From the NCBI RefSeq assembly GCF_031143425.1, contig NC_090451.1, positions 351,734,339-351,798,338 of the forward strand: a stretch of DNA of 64,000 nt. The letters are read 5' to 3'. The position numbers and the translations under genes were made by a program. Each line of letters opens with the position of its first letter. The stretch's first letter is position 1. The stretch is from Pleurodeles waltl (lineage: Eukaryota > Chordata > Amphibia > Caudata > Salamandridae). The notes beneath the pieces were generated by a model. The model did no database searches. It had not been told where the DNA came from and saw nothing but the letters and a program-made list of their open reading frames with translations. Shown piece after piece: positions 11,331 to 21,429 of this stretch.

Positions 11331-12359
11331 TCATTGTCTTGGTGCACATGTCAGAAAAACAGATTTCGTTCATACCCATTTTTCATTCATTATATTTTAC
11401 CATATAAAATGCTGTATGGTCGGTACACATTGTAAAATCATTATAAGCTGCAGCTCAGTTGTTTGCCCTGATTATTGCGTGCTTTTATAGAATCTACAAA
11501 CCCTTATATATCACCACAACTAGAACAGTCTATTGACTATAACAATATATTGCTTCTTTTCAACAGCCATCGTGACCAAAAATAATTACAGATAAAAATG
11601 TTGTCATAACTGGCTATTTTTCCTACTTATTTTTATTCTTTTTGTATTTCAATTAGTAATTTATTTTCAAAAACCGTGAGCGATCTACGCATATGACCCC
11701 TTGCTAAATTCAGAACTTTGCCTGCTTTTTAGAAATGTATAGCTTTCTGGATCTCCCATGGGTTTCACATCGGTGTTCACTGCAAACTGCATGTCAGTTG
11801 AATCCACAAACACTAGGGAAAATTGACTAACTTTTAGAAAAGTGCAGAAACTGTAGAACAAAATGTTTTTTATACAACTTGCTTGTTGCTGAAAGTTGTA
11901 AAAATGGGGCACCTAACATGGCAAACCTTTCTTTTCACATAACTATTGTTTAGTAAACCAAAGAGTCTTTTGTCTGTTTTGAGTTACAAGCTTTGTGAGA
12001 GCATTATCCAACCCCAAAAGTATATAATTTTATACATACTTGGTATTTTGCTCCTATCACCATGTTGTTTGATATAATATCCAATATTATGTAAAACAGA
12101 GCCCATACTAGAGCATATACTACTGAGCAAGCTCTACAAATGTATCCTTTCATACAGGAAACGAAAATGTTTGGGTCTCAAGCAGGTTCAATTACACAGC
12201 AGTTAAAGTCGAATATCTAATGAGGAAGGAGTTAAATTAAAGAATACATGCTTCCACAGTAGTTCAGTATCACATAGCCAGACGTACACCACAAGGTTTG
12301 AGGTTGCCCATCACACCAATGTTATTTGAATTTAACTTCAACTAAACTTCATGGATAAG
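11331..12359. other. No recognisable feature
   Basis: AT-rich sequence with only short reading frames and no terminal repeats or tandem structure that I can see. Confidence 0.5.
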
Positions 12360-12585
12360 TTTTAAGGAAATGCCTCCTTGGCATGGTTACCCCCTGATTT
12401 TTTGCCTTTGCTGGTGCAAAGTTATGATTGAAAGTGTGCTGGGACCCTGCTAACCAGACCCCAGCACCAGTGTTCTTTCCCTAAACTGTACCTTTGCTTC
12501 CACAGTTGGCACAGCCCTGGCACTCAGATAAGTCCCTTGTAACTGGTACCCCCGGTACCAAGGACCCTAATGCCAGGGAAGAGAG
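12360..12585 (+). repeat. Left-end fragment of LTR-like family A
   Basis: The first 200 bases follow the left end of the complete family A unit at 53,614 closely: TAAGGAAATGCCTCCTTGG, then GGTTACCCCCTGA, then GAAAGTGTGCTGGGA, then the CCCCAGCACCAGTGTTCTTT block. The initial TG has been lost. Similarity stops near 12,585, where Penelope-like coding sequence begins. Confidence 0.8.
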
Positions 12586-12589
12586 CTTA

Positions 12590-13488
12590 GTGTCGGTTGG
12601 GGATATAGCACACATCCTGTTACCTGTGAAGACAACAGCAGACGTGAGCAACAAACAGGAGTCATCTGCGTTGGCAGCAGATCCAGCTCAATCAAAATCA
12701 TCTTTTTCAGCCATCAGTCCAGTGGCGAATCATCCACCAGACTTAACATCTTCCAAAACCGACACAGAGGTGGGAAAGCTCGCAGAGGACAAAGAAAAGG
12801 GAAAAGAACAGAGGACCAATCTAGGAGTCCAAACAAAATCTAGTTGTTAACATCTCGTCAGTGGTCTTGACAACACAACAATTTGCAGTATTAAACAAAA
12901 GAGCGTCCTTCCCACTTATGACACCAACTTACTTGAATGCAAGATACCTCTATATAGATTCATGAGGTCATTGCGTTTACAACACTTCTTTGACAATGTA
13001 GCACAGATTCCCTTGTCCCAAGGAAAGCCCCTATAGCAAGATTTCCAGCCTAAAAGTTCATATATAGCTCCTTTCTCACATAAAACGTTAGATAATTTTG
13101 GGGTCTTGTTCATGAAGGATTTACATCATCTGAACTTCCAGGCAACAAAGTCTAAAAACATGAATAACAAAGAGTTGGGAATCTTGTGGTCATCATCACG
13201 TAATAAAGACCTGATGTTTCAACCGGCTGACAAGGGTGGAGCTCTGGAGGTCATAGACGACGGATACTATCAATCTAAGGTGGCCACACATGTATCAGAT
13301 GACACTACATATAATCTTGCTTGATCGAGATCGTACAGCAGCAATAGCTAAGACCTTGTCAGATTTTGGAAAAGGCTATGTCAATGAAATGGATTTGTGA
13401 AACACTAAGCGCTATCTGTCCACAGAGTTTTCTCACAGACCATGTATAAATGCGCCCCAAATTACACAAACATCCCATTGACCCTCCT
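12590..13488 (+). pseudogene. Penelope-like RT, N-terminal half
   Basis: The frame starts with a Ser/Thr/Lys-rich leader, then YDTNLLECKIPLYRFMRSLR, which fits the conserved region before the Penelope RT fingers. A clear PLE RT landmark follows: KDLMFQPADKGGALEVIDDGYY (about 13,207-13,272), matching the PADKGGAxVVMDxxxY motif. The next block, MYKCAPNYTNIP at about 13,443-13,478, is the degraded equivalent of the YxLPKIHK motif. Stops occur in the leader and between 13,320 and 13,440. The frame is cut by the left end of DIRS-1 at about 13,489. Confidence 0.85.
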
Positions 13489-13760
13489 ATCTGACAGAGA
13501 CTTCTAGCTGCAGATTCCTTACCTTACAATTCCCTGGCGTCAACTTCGAATCCAGACTTTTTCTGCTGAGCAGTACCCAGCGCACGCCGTCGGGTGGCAT
13601 CATTTGGATCCACGTGCGTCATCCGGCTCCGCGTGGTGTAGTTGGAGCCGTCTGTAATGTCACGGTCTTCTTTGTAGGCACCACCCTGACGCGCATACAT
13701 CAGTTCTTTTCCTTCCACGCCGGCTAAGCACAGATTCAGGAAGAGCCACCCTTTTTCTTC
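13489..13760 (+). repeat. DIRS-1 left inverted terminal repeat
   Basis: It begins ATCTGACAGAGACTTCTAG and continues with CTGCAGATTCCTTACCTTA, a block shared with the starts of DIRS-2 (34,080) and, in inverted form, with the internal region at 18,725-18,760. The inner part (GGTGGCATC onward) pairs with 18,960-19,092. Confidence 0.9.
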
Positions 13761-13797
13761 AACGTTTGCAGAGGTTTTTTTTTCTTGATTGTTTGAG

Positions 13798-15590
13798 ATG
13801 TCTTAGAGAAAGACAGGATTCAAGCCTTGTGGTGCATGTCATCGCACCATGACGGTCACTGATCTGCACAGTGTGTGTCTCTGGTGTCTTAAGAAGGACC
13901 ACGATTTGACATTGTGTTCCGTCTGTCGGGCCATGGCTCCGAAGGCCTTGAGGGAGAGATCCCTCAAACTTCTGGCAGCCCGACAGCCGTCTTGGGTCCG
14001 CGCGACTCCGAGGAGGTCACGGTCCCGCAGTAGGTTAGGGGAAGGTCGCAGCACCGTTCCCTGAGCCCCAAGTCCTCTTCCTCGCATTCAAGGTCATTGG
14101 GGCACTCAGGTAAGAGGCACAAAAAGAAGTAGTAGTCCAAGCGGTCTTCGACTTAGCCATGCCTGTCGGGCCGACGAGACATTTAGGGAACATCGACGTT
14201 CAGAGCATGGTTCCGCGGAGCCGTTGCCAGGGCCGACTCCGGATCTTCCCCCTTTTCCGGGGACCGGGGCGACCCACGCTCAAATTAAAGAATTTTACGA
14301 GGCTATGTGCCTTGTTTTTGAGCGGGATGCTCCCTCAGGTGGGTCTGCGGGGTCAGCAGGGGCCCCATCGGATTTGATCTCGGAGATTTACACCTCAGCG
14401 GTGTTGGGGACCCCAGGATCCGTTAGTGGATCCGGACCGGCCTCAGTCGACCTCTTCCGGCGCCGGGTCTGACGTCAACGCTTCCTCCACCACCGGCACC
14501 TACTGGTGGTAGCCCCATCCTCATTCCGGGTGATCCAGAGCCAGAAGGACGGCGTACAATGCCGATTCCGACTTCGACAGCGCCGATTAGGCCCAGATCA
14601 TTGCCTGAGCCTAATTTTGAACAGCCAGGCACAGGAGGGGAGTGGGAGAGGGGTCTGAGGACCCTTTAGAGTGTGAACTGGAGCAAGAACAGGACTGGTA
14701 TGAGGATCTATGGGAAGCCAGTGGACTGGATACTTATCCAGATACTGGCATGCTCTCTCCTCCCAATGTGGCTTAGGAGGAGGGGGCTTTTTATGCCATG
14801 GTGGTGCGTAGGGCAGCTGATGTTTTGGACCTAGACATGCCCACGGTGCTAGTCAGGACGAATCTCTTAATAGAGGTGCTTCAGCCGGGGGTGACTACAT
14901 CAAAGCTGATGTTGTCCTTCAAGGAAGCCCTAAAGGGCGCCCTTCTGGGAACATGGTCCAAACCCAGCACAGGGGCTCCTGTGAATATGACAGTCGCCGT
15001 TGCCATAAACCTGCTCCAAATGACCCTGGTTTCCTCACTCAACATTCCACCCCGGAGAGCTTGGTGGTCCAAGCCACCACTTCCCATGGTGCCTTTACTT
15101 CTGCCCCTCCGGATAGGGAATTCAAGAGGCTGGACCAACTTGGAAAGAAGTTGTTTTCTTTCTCCAGCCTGGCATTGAAGTCAGTGAACACCTCTTGCCT
15201 ATTGGGCTGTATTTCCCATACTTTATGGGATATGGTGGCACGGGTGCTGCCCAGGTCCCGAAGGACGTACGGGACACTCTCACCCAGGCTGTCAAGGATG
15301 GGAGAGATGCAGCCAAGTTTACTATCAGGTGTGGATTGGACATGACCGACTCTCTGGGTAGAGCGATTGCATCAACAGTGGCCCTACGTCACCACGCCTG
15401 GCTTCGTTCTACTGGCATTTCAGGGGATATCCAGTCGAGTTTGATGGACATGCCTTTTGATGACTCTCGCCTTTTTGGTGAGAAGGCAGACTCCGCGCTT
15501 GAGAGGTCCAAAGATTCTCGAGCTACGGCCAGATCCTTGGGCCTCTCTGCGCCAGCTTGTCAGCAGTCTGTCTTCCGTTCCTTCTGAGGC
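13798..15590 (+). pseudogene. DIRS-1 gag-like gene, broken
   Basis: The probable start is ATG at 13,798, immediately followed by a nonsense codon (ATG TCT TAG), so the reading frame is dead from its third codon. The N-terminus carries a cysteine array: FKPCGACH, then CLWCLKKDH, then CSVC (about 13,815-13,930), a zinc-binding-like pattern found again in the other DIRS copies in this window. A Ser/Arg-rich stretch follows. The C-terminal half contains NDPGFLTQHSTPESLV, a TLTQAVKDGRDAAKFT block and GISGDIQSSLMDMPFDDSRLF, again shared with DIRS-2 and DIRS-3. At least three frames are needed. Gag of DIRS elements is thought to package the RNA; that role is from family knowledge. Confidence 0.8.
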
Positions 15591-15639
15591 TTTGGAAGGG
15601 GCGCGGTACCACTCCAGCCACAACTTGGCCACCGTCCTC

Positions 15640-17460
15640 CGGCTTCACAACATCCCGTGCGAGGACGTGCCGTGGTACTGTCAGACCCAGAGGTTCTGGC
15701 CAGAGGTCAGCCACAACACATCCCCCCTCCACAGCGCCCAAGCCCTCCTAGTGTGGTTCTGCAAGTCCATGTCCATCCAGTTGGAAGGGGGATTCAGTTT
15801 CATCTCCCTCACTGGCAATCCATCACATTGGACACATGGGTCTTGCAGATCATACAGAAGAGCTATTCCCTCCCCTTCCAGTCTTTCCCTCCGATAAATG
15901 AACGGCTGATGGAGGATCATTTGGTTTTGCTCAGTGAGGAAATTATGGCTTTCTTGGCCAAGGGAGCTATAGAAAGGGTCCCGATGTCAGAAGTAGGCAG
16001 TGATTGTTATTCCTGCTACTTTCTGATCCCCAAAAAGAACAAGGGCCTTCGCCCTATCCTGGATTTAAGGCATGTCAATCTCTTCCTCAAGAAGGAGAAA
16101 TTCAAGATGTTCACTCTTGCTCAGGTCTTGTCTGCCCTAGACCAAAGAGACTAGATGGTAGCGTTGGACTTGCAGGATGCGTATTTTCACATCCCCATCC
16201 TGCCCGCCCACAGACGTTACTTGCGGTTCAAGGTGGGCCACGAGCATTTTCAGTTTATTGGGCTCCCTTTTGGTCTCACAAGTGCCCCTCGTGTGTTCAC
16301 GAAGGTGATGGCGGTGGTGGCAGCTCATCTACGCAGGTTAGGAATTTCAGTCTTCCCCTACCCAGACATCTGGCTGTTGAAGGCTCCGACGCCCCAGGCT
16401 CTCGTCATCCACCTCCAGACGACGACGAACCTCCTGCATTCGCTGGGGTTCACTATGAACATGTGAATTCACACCTGACTCCCTCTGAAAAGCTCACTTT
16501 CATCAGAGCTGTTCTGGACACATTGCAGTATCTGGCCTGTACTCCCAAACAGCGATCCCAGGATTTTCAGGTTATGATACCGATGTTTCGGCCTCTATCC
16601 TGGATTACAGTGAGACAGACTCTGAGGCTGTTGGGACTAATGGCTTCCTACATCCTATTGGTCAAGCATGCCAGATGGCATATGAGGGCTCTGCAGTGGG
16701 ACCTGAAGTTCCAATGGGCACAGCATCAGGGAAATCTTACCAACGTGGTTCAGTTCTCTGAGGGAACTGCAAAGGATCTGCAGTGGTGGTTAGTGAATTG
16801 CGACTGGGTCAAAGGCAGACTCCTCTCCCTTCCCCAACCAGATCTCAGTCGTGACAAATGCATCACTTCTGAGATAGGGTGGCCATCTGGGAGAGGTGGA
16901 GATCAGATGTTTCTGGTCTCCAGCAGAATCCGGGCTCCATATCAACATGTTGGAGCTTTGGGCGATCCGACTAGCATTAAAGGCATTTCTTCCTGTTGTG
17001 AAAGGGAAGGTAGTAAAGGTCTTCACGGACAACACTACCGTGATGTGGTACTGCAACAAGCAGGGCGGTGTGGGGTCGTGGACTCTATGTCAAGAGACTC
17101 TACGTCTCTGGACATGACTGGAACATCAGGGCATAACCTTGGTGGTTCAACACCTGGCAGGTTCTCTGAACGCCAGGGCAGACAAACTCAGCCGGCAATG
17201 TTTAGCAGATCACGAGTGGTATCTCCATCTGGAGGTGGCGCAAGGATTCTTTCAGCAGTGGGGAGAGCCTTGGTTAGATCTGTTCGCCTCCACAGAGAAT
17301 GCGCAATGTCCGCAATATTGCGCGTTGGAGTATCCAAGGCAGCAATCACTAGACGACTTTTCATCGCAAGTGGAGTTTAGGTCTCTTTGTACGCCTTTCC
17401 GCCCATACCACTTCTGCCCAGAGTTCACAAGAAAATCAAGAACCACCGGGCCCAAGTAAA
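15640..17460 (+). pseudogene. DIRS-1 reverse transcriptase-RNase H, broken
   Basis: RT fingers: FLIPKKNKGLRPILDLRHVN (about 16,020-16,080). A stop (TAG) at 16,152 separates this from the palm: MVALDLQDAYFHIPI (16,155 on), with the first catalytic Asp intact, then GLPFGLTSAPRVF. The second catalytic motif reads YPDIWL near 16,360; active DIRS RTs have DD there, so the second Asp is lost. The thumb/connection runs through about 16,470-16,840. RNase H: LELWAIRLALKAF and VFTDNTTVMWYCNKQGG (16,950-17,080), followed by LNARADKLSRQ and LDLFASTENAQCPQY, characteristic of DIRS RNase H and its C-terminal extension. A long open frame at 16,004-17,380 covers this area, but it is in the coding frame only in its middle part. 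Confidence 0.88.
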
Positions 17461-17539
17461 CCTAGTGGCTCTGGATTGGGCATTAAGAGTCTGGTATCCA
17501 GAGCTTCTCAAAATGAGCATCAGTCCTCCAATCAGGTTG

Positions 17540-18669
17540 CCTCTTTGGGAGAATCTTCTGTCGCAGCAGCAGGGGAAGGTTCTCTACCCGCACCTGTCAA
17601 CTCTGCAGCTTCATGCATGGAGATTGAGCGGCAACAGTTGATGGTTTATGACCTCCGTTCCTAGGTTTGTGATGTCATTCTGGCAGCCGAGCGTCCCTCT
17701 ACCAAGTCGATTTACGCCTGCCAGTGGAAACATTTTGTATCATATTGTACAGAGAGGTCTATTGATCCTCTTTCTTCTTCTCTTTCTAATATCCTTCTGT
17801 TCATTCTATCACTCTCCCAACAGGGTTCCTCCTTAGGGACTCTTAAAGGCTATCTTTCTGCCTTATCGGCGTTTCTTTGCTTGCCCGATCAACCATCCTT
17901 GTTTAAGTCTCCCATTGTACAGAGATTCTTAAAAGGGCTTGTACATATGTTTCCACCTACGCCTTTTGTTATGCCCTAGTGGGACCTTAATCTAGTACTC
18001 ACTTTTCTAATGTGTGCTTCTTTTGAGCCTTTACATAACTGTCCTCTCTGGCTGCTCACTATCAAAACATCCTTCTTAGTGGCGATCACATCTGCCAGGA
18101 GAGTGAGTGAGATGCAGGCTTTATCATCGAAACCGCTGTACCTTAAGATATATCCTGATAAAGTAGTCCTCGGAACCTGTGCCTCTTTCCTCCGCCAAGG
18201 TGGTGACCCCTTTCCATCTGGGTCAGAATAACACCCTGCCCACCTTCTTTGCTCCACTGCATCCCTCTAAAGAAGAGGAGCGTCTCCATCGACTAGACAC
18301 AAAAACAGCGTTATCATTCTACCTTGACCACACAAAAGAGTTCCGAGGGTACGACCAACTCTTCGTGGGGTACGTTGATGCAAAGAAGGGTCTGGCAGTC
18401 CCGAAACGAACCATTTTGTGCTGGGTCGTTCTCTGCATAAAAGTTTGCTACGCTTTGGTAAGAAGCAGCCTCCTGAGGGCTTGAGAGCTCACTCTACCAG
18501 AGGGAAACCTGCTACCACTGCGTTAGCTCGAGGCGTGCCGGTACTTGATATTTGCCAAGCGGCAACCTGGGCTTCCTTGCACACGTTTGCAAGACACTAC
18601 TGCCTAGATAGCCAGGTGAGAAGAGAGGGGTATTTTGCTTGCTCGGTCCCTCAGGACTTCCTGGTGTGA
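17540..18669 (+). pseudogene. DIRS-1 tyrosine recombinase, nearly complete but frameshifted
   Basis: The N-terminal SAM-like part is readable at about 17,540-17,960 in shifting frames, with a stop near 17,979. The catalytic part begins with TSARRVSEMQAL (first catalytic Arg, about 18,090). The C-terminal block at 18,418-18,669 has LRAHSTR, i.e. the HxxR pair at 18,490-18,501, then DICQAATWASLHTFARHY with the nucleophilic Tyr at 18,598-18,600. The protein ends with VPQDFLV and a stop at 18,667. The catalytic residues are therefore all present, but stops and shifts elsewhere would prevent a full-length product. The intact enzyme joins a circular cDNA to the target. Confidence 0.87.
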
Positions 18670-18719
18670 AGTATATCCTCACAGCCCACCACCAGGAGTT
18701 ATAACTTGGATATCTATTC

Positions 18720-18800
18720 TAAGTTAAGGAATCTGCAGCTAGAAGTCTCTATCAGATGAACAAGTTACTTACCTTCGTTAACGAATTATCTGGTAGAGAC
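18720..18800 (+). repeat. DIRS-1 internal complementary region
   Basis: The segment starts AAGGAATCTGCAGCTAGAAG, the reverse complement of the element's left terminus, and continues with GAACAAGTTACTTACCTTCG and a second ATCTGGTAGAGAC. The latter part is complementary to the outermost bases of a complete right terminus, which can be seen at 47,116-47,156 in DIRS-2. This is the arrangement expected of the DIRS internal complementary region, which is thought to guide circularisation of the cDNA. Confidence 0.75.
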
Positions 18801-19092
18801 TGTATCTAGCTGCAGATTCCTTACACCCACCCAAGCCACCCCGCTCTGCGGATATATACATTGTTTTTCATATTTTTTCCCTTTCTCAAGGGCATGTCTT
18901 TTTACTCAAACTATCAAAAGAAAAGTAAATAATTGTTGGTTCTTCCATGACTGCTCTGGCATGGGAAGTTGTGGAAAAGAACTGATGTATGTGTGCCGGG
19001 GTGGTGCCTACATAGAAGACAGTGACCTCACAGATGGCTCCAACGAAGCTGCGCGGAGCCGGACTACGCATGTGGATCCAAACAACGGCACC
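18770..19092 (-). repeat. DIRS-1 right inverted terminal repeat, outer end missing
   Basis: It is the reverse complement of 13,593-13,760 plus inner sequence. It stops at GGCACC (19,092), where Penelope-like coding sequence resumes. By comparison with the left repeat and with the right repeat of DIRS-2, about 100 bp of the outer end have been deleted. Confidence 0.85.
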
Positions 19093-20118
19093 TTAAAAAC
19101 AGAAGCAAAAAATTCCATTTGAAGATTCAGCTACTTGGTTGCACAATCAACATAACAGCCCTATATATGTCAGTTCCACATGAGGAGGTACTTGAGGCTG
19201 TAGAGTGGCCATTATTGCAACAGACGGATTTACGAGTTAATAAGATTTTCATCTTGGAGCTTCTACATTTTTGCCTGTACCACAGCTATTTTATATTGAA
19301 TGACCAGTTCTTCTTACAAAAGGCTGGCACTTCAGTGGGCTGTTCCGGAGCCCCAGCCTATGCGAATATCTTCATGTCTAAATTTGAAAATGAATTTATC
19401 TTCTTTGATCCATCTTGAAGTGAAAATCTAGTGGCCTACTTTCAGTACATTGATGACATCTTTCTGAGTTGGCACAATACGAGGCTGGCACTGGAAAACA
19501 ACATCAATGTGCTGAACCAGAGAAATCGCAGGATTCATTCAGACATCAGATTACAGATCGCAATGTCCCATTTCTGGTTATCTGTCTGGAATTATCCTCT
19601 TCTGATTTGAATACAAAAGTGTATAAAAAACAAAAGACCAATAATCCACTTTTTTATTTCAAAATTTCCATCCACCATCACTCAAACAACATCTGCCATA
19701 CTCCCAGTTCTTCTGCATCCATTGTAACAATGTGATAACAAGTGATTTGGTGATTCATCCAACTGCGAGGCAGCCTGTTAAACTAAGACATTCTGCAGAC
19801 TGCAACACACAAAACGTGATCTACAGCATTAAGGTCCAATGCAACTTCATGTACATAGGGAAAACAGAAAGAAAGATCAAAGTCCAGATCACAGAGCTTT
19901 ATGATAGGGAATATGGATCAAATTTCCAGCCTGATAATACACTGGCTGGCATTTAAACACAATGTGGCACAGTTGTGGTTTTGGAGGTCACCAGAGCTAG
20001 TCCTGATATTACAATATCTAAATATTCATCACAGAAAGAAACCTACTGGATTAAACATTTTGACACATTAATCCCTAGGGGGTTTAGCAATAAATTGGAG
20101 CTAGCATGTTCCTTGTAA
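19093..20118 (+). pseudogene. Penelope-like RT catalytic half and GIY-YIG endonuclease
   Basis: RT palm: ITALYMSVPHEEVLEAVE (equivalent of DVxSLYTSIPHEEGLEA, with the usual first Asp replaced), FILNDQFFLQKAGTSVGC and APAYANIFMSKFE at 19,119-19,418. The YIDD catalytic box is intact at 19,446-19,457, but in another frame. After a spacer, the GIY-YIG-type nuclease appears as VIYSIKVQC and MYIGKTERKIKVQI at 19,816-19,890. The C-terminal landmark KETYWIKHFDTLIPRGFS is followed by a stop near 20,116. This RT plus GIY-YIG combination identifies Penelope-like elements. Frameshifts near 19,418 and 19,735, among others, inactivate it. Confidence 0.88.
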
Positions 20119-20225
20119 GTGACAGCAGCTGTTTGCCCTTTGTAGAATTGTTAACATGCCCAGGGTTTTATATTAAGGTATTACGCACTCAATTCTCATG
20201 ATTTACATCTTCCCACCATCTATAT

Positions 20226-20925
20226 GCTAGGCATGACTAGTAGTTCTCATATTTCATTTATTGCTTAGTGATATGATCAAGATGCACATGTTTTTGGTGA
20301 GGTGAATGACCTATATAAGGGCAGTAGGCATCATGATTTCAAGTGTTGCAGTTCTATAGCAATCTACTGTGTTGTTGACCTGTATGTAGGCGGTGAACCA
20401 AATTTCTTTTGGTGGGTCTGAATTCATGGTCAGTTATGCTTAAAAAAAAAAACAATTGCGGGATTTACATATTTATTGTCCTTTTGGTTTTTATATTATG
20501 GCATTTTTTAGAACTTTGTGTATTAGAACGGTTCGATACTTTTGATGACCTTGTCAATGCTTATTACTTACAGTTGTTCATCATTCCTGTGCTAGGTGTG
20601 TGACCAGTTAGTCTCATGTTTTATTCTTTGTTCAGTGATACTATTAGGATGCACATTTTTGGTTATGACTCATGATCTACAGAAGGGCAGTACGAGTTAT
20701 GTTTTCATTCGTTGCAGTGATGCTACTCTGCATGTGGGGTGATGAAATGCATTGTTCTTGTCGGGTCTGGTTTCATGATCAGCTGATGTGCTCCAAAAAA
20801 TTGGGAGATTAACATTGCCATATTAACATTAACATATTCACTGTTTATCATGCATATTGTGTGATTTTCTTTTTTCTCTCTCATGGCATTTCTGTTCTAA
20901 TTGTGACAGTGTTGATAAGAGGGGG
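20226..20925 (+). repeat. Tandem duplication of about 366 bp in the Penelope-like 3' tail
   Basis: Two units begin CTAGG(C/T) at 20,226 and 20,592 and share, in order, TCTCAT, TTCATTTATTGC/TTTATTCTTTGT, GATGCACAT, AGAAGGGCAGTA-like, GTTGCAGT, TTCATGRTCAG, an A-rich run and TATGGCATTT/CATGGCATTT. The second unit is shorter. Directly repeated terminal segments are usual in Penelope-like elements (pseudo-LTRs); here they lie downstream of the coding region. The first unit also contains an A run at 20,443-20,452. Confidence 0.65.
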
Positions 20926-21429
20926 CTGCCCAAACTAAAACCTACATCTTCCTCTGTGGCAGGAGCCACCAACGAGAGCCCGACCGCACCAGGAGCCGCT
21001 ATAAAGCGGGAAAAGTAGCCCGCTGCGCGGGACACACCCAAGTGAAGCCCAAGCCCAAGCCCAAGGGTGGATCCGTCTGCATCCATCTGCGCCTGATCGA
21101 GGCTGGGCTGCGCTACCCCCCCCCTTGGTTTGGGCTGTTCGGAGGGGGCCTTAAATCTGTCAACCGCAAGGCCAGGAGTGTTTGTGTAACATCATCAGAT
21201 CTAATTTTGGGTGAAGAGGATTCAGCTAAGTTTGGGGGAGTTCCAGGTTGTTGCAGTTGATAAGTAGGTAAATTGGAACCATATTTTTGTTGAGAAGGGT
21301 CTTCTTTTGCTCTGTCATGACGACCCGATTCACCATAAGGAAGTTTCACAAGTGCCCAATCGATGGTTGTTCAGAATGCCACCTGGAAAACGCAAGGTGG
21401 CAGGTAGAATGACGGGGGGGACTCTACCA

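Larger units (their letters stand above)
13489..19092 (+). mobile_element. DIRS-1: DIRS-like tyrosine-recombinase retrotransposon inserted in the Penelope-like element
   Basis: The element has the DIRS layout: left inverted terminal repeat, gag, RT-RNase H, tyrosine recombinase, internal complementary region, right inverted terminal repeat. The left repeat (13,489-13,760) and right repeat (18,770-19,092) are reverse complements over most of their length; for example CATTTGGATCCACGTGCG on the left corresponds to CGCATGTGGATCCAAA on the right. About 104 bp of the outer right end are missing compared with the left. DIRS elements integrate a circular intermediate by recombinase rather than integrase and normally leave no target duplication, and none is seen here. 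All three genes carry stops or frameshifts. Confidence 0.92.
12586..20925 (+). mobile_element. Penelope-like element, split by DIRS-1
   Basis: Coding sequence typical of Penelope-like elements lies on both sides of DIRS-1 in the same orientation and in the correct order: N-terminal region and RT N-terminus at 12,590-13,488, RT catalytic half plus GIY-YIG domain at 19,093-20,118. A tandemly duplicated 3' tail (20,226-20,925) follows. The simplest reading is one element of about 2.7 kb invaded by DIRS-1. Some 90-110 bp of RT appears to be missing at the right junction. Multiple stops show that it is dead. Confidence 0.85.

Noticed and set aside
12494..12850. 118-codon open frame as an independent gene
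   Set aside because: Its first 30 codons lie in a family A fragment; the rest is the Ser/Thr/Lys-rich leader of the Penelope-like ORF. The fusion looks accidental.
16004..17380. Longest open frame of the window (458 codons, plus strand) as a gene of its own
   Set aside because: Only its middle part is in the DIRS-1 RT coding frame; its beginning and end are out-of-frame readings of the RT fingers and RNase H. It is a mosaic created by frameshifts.
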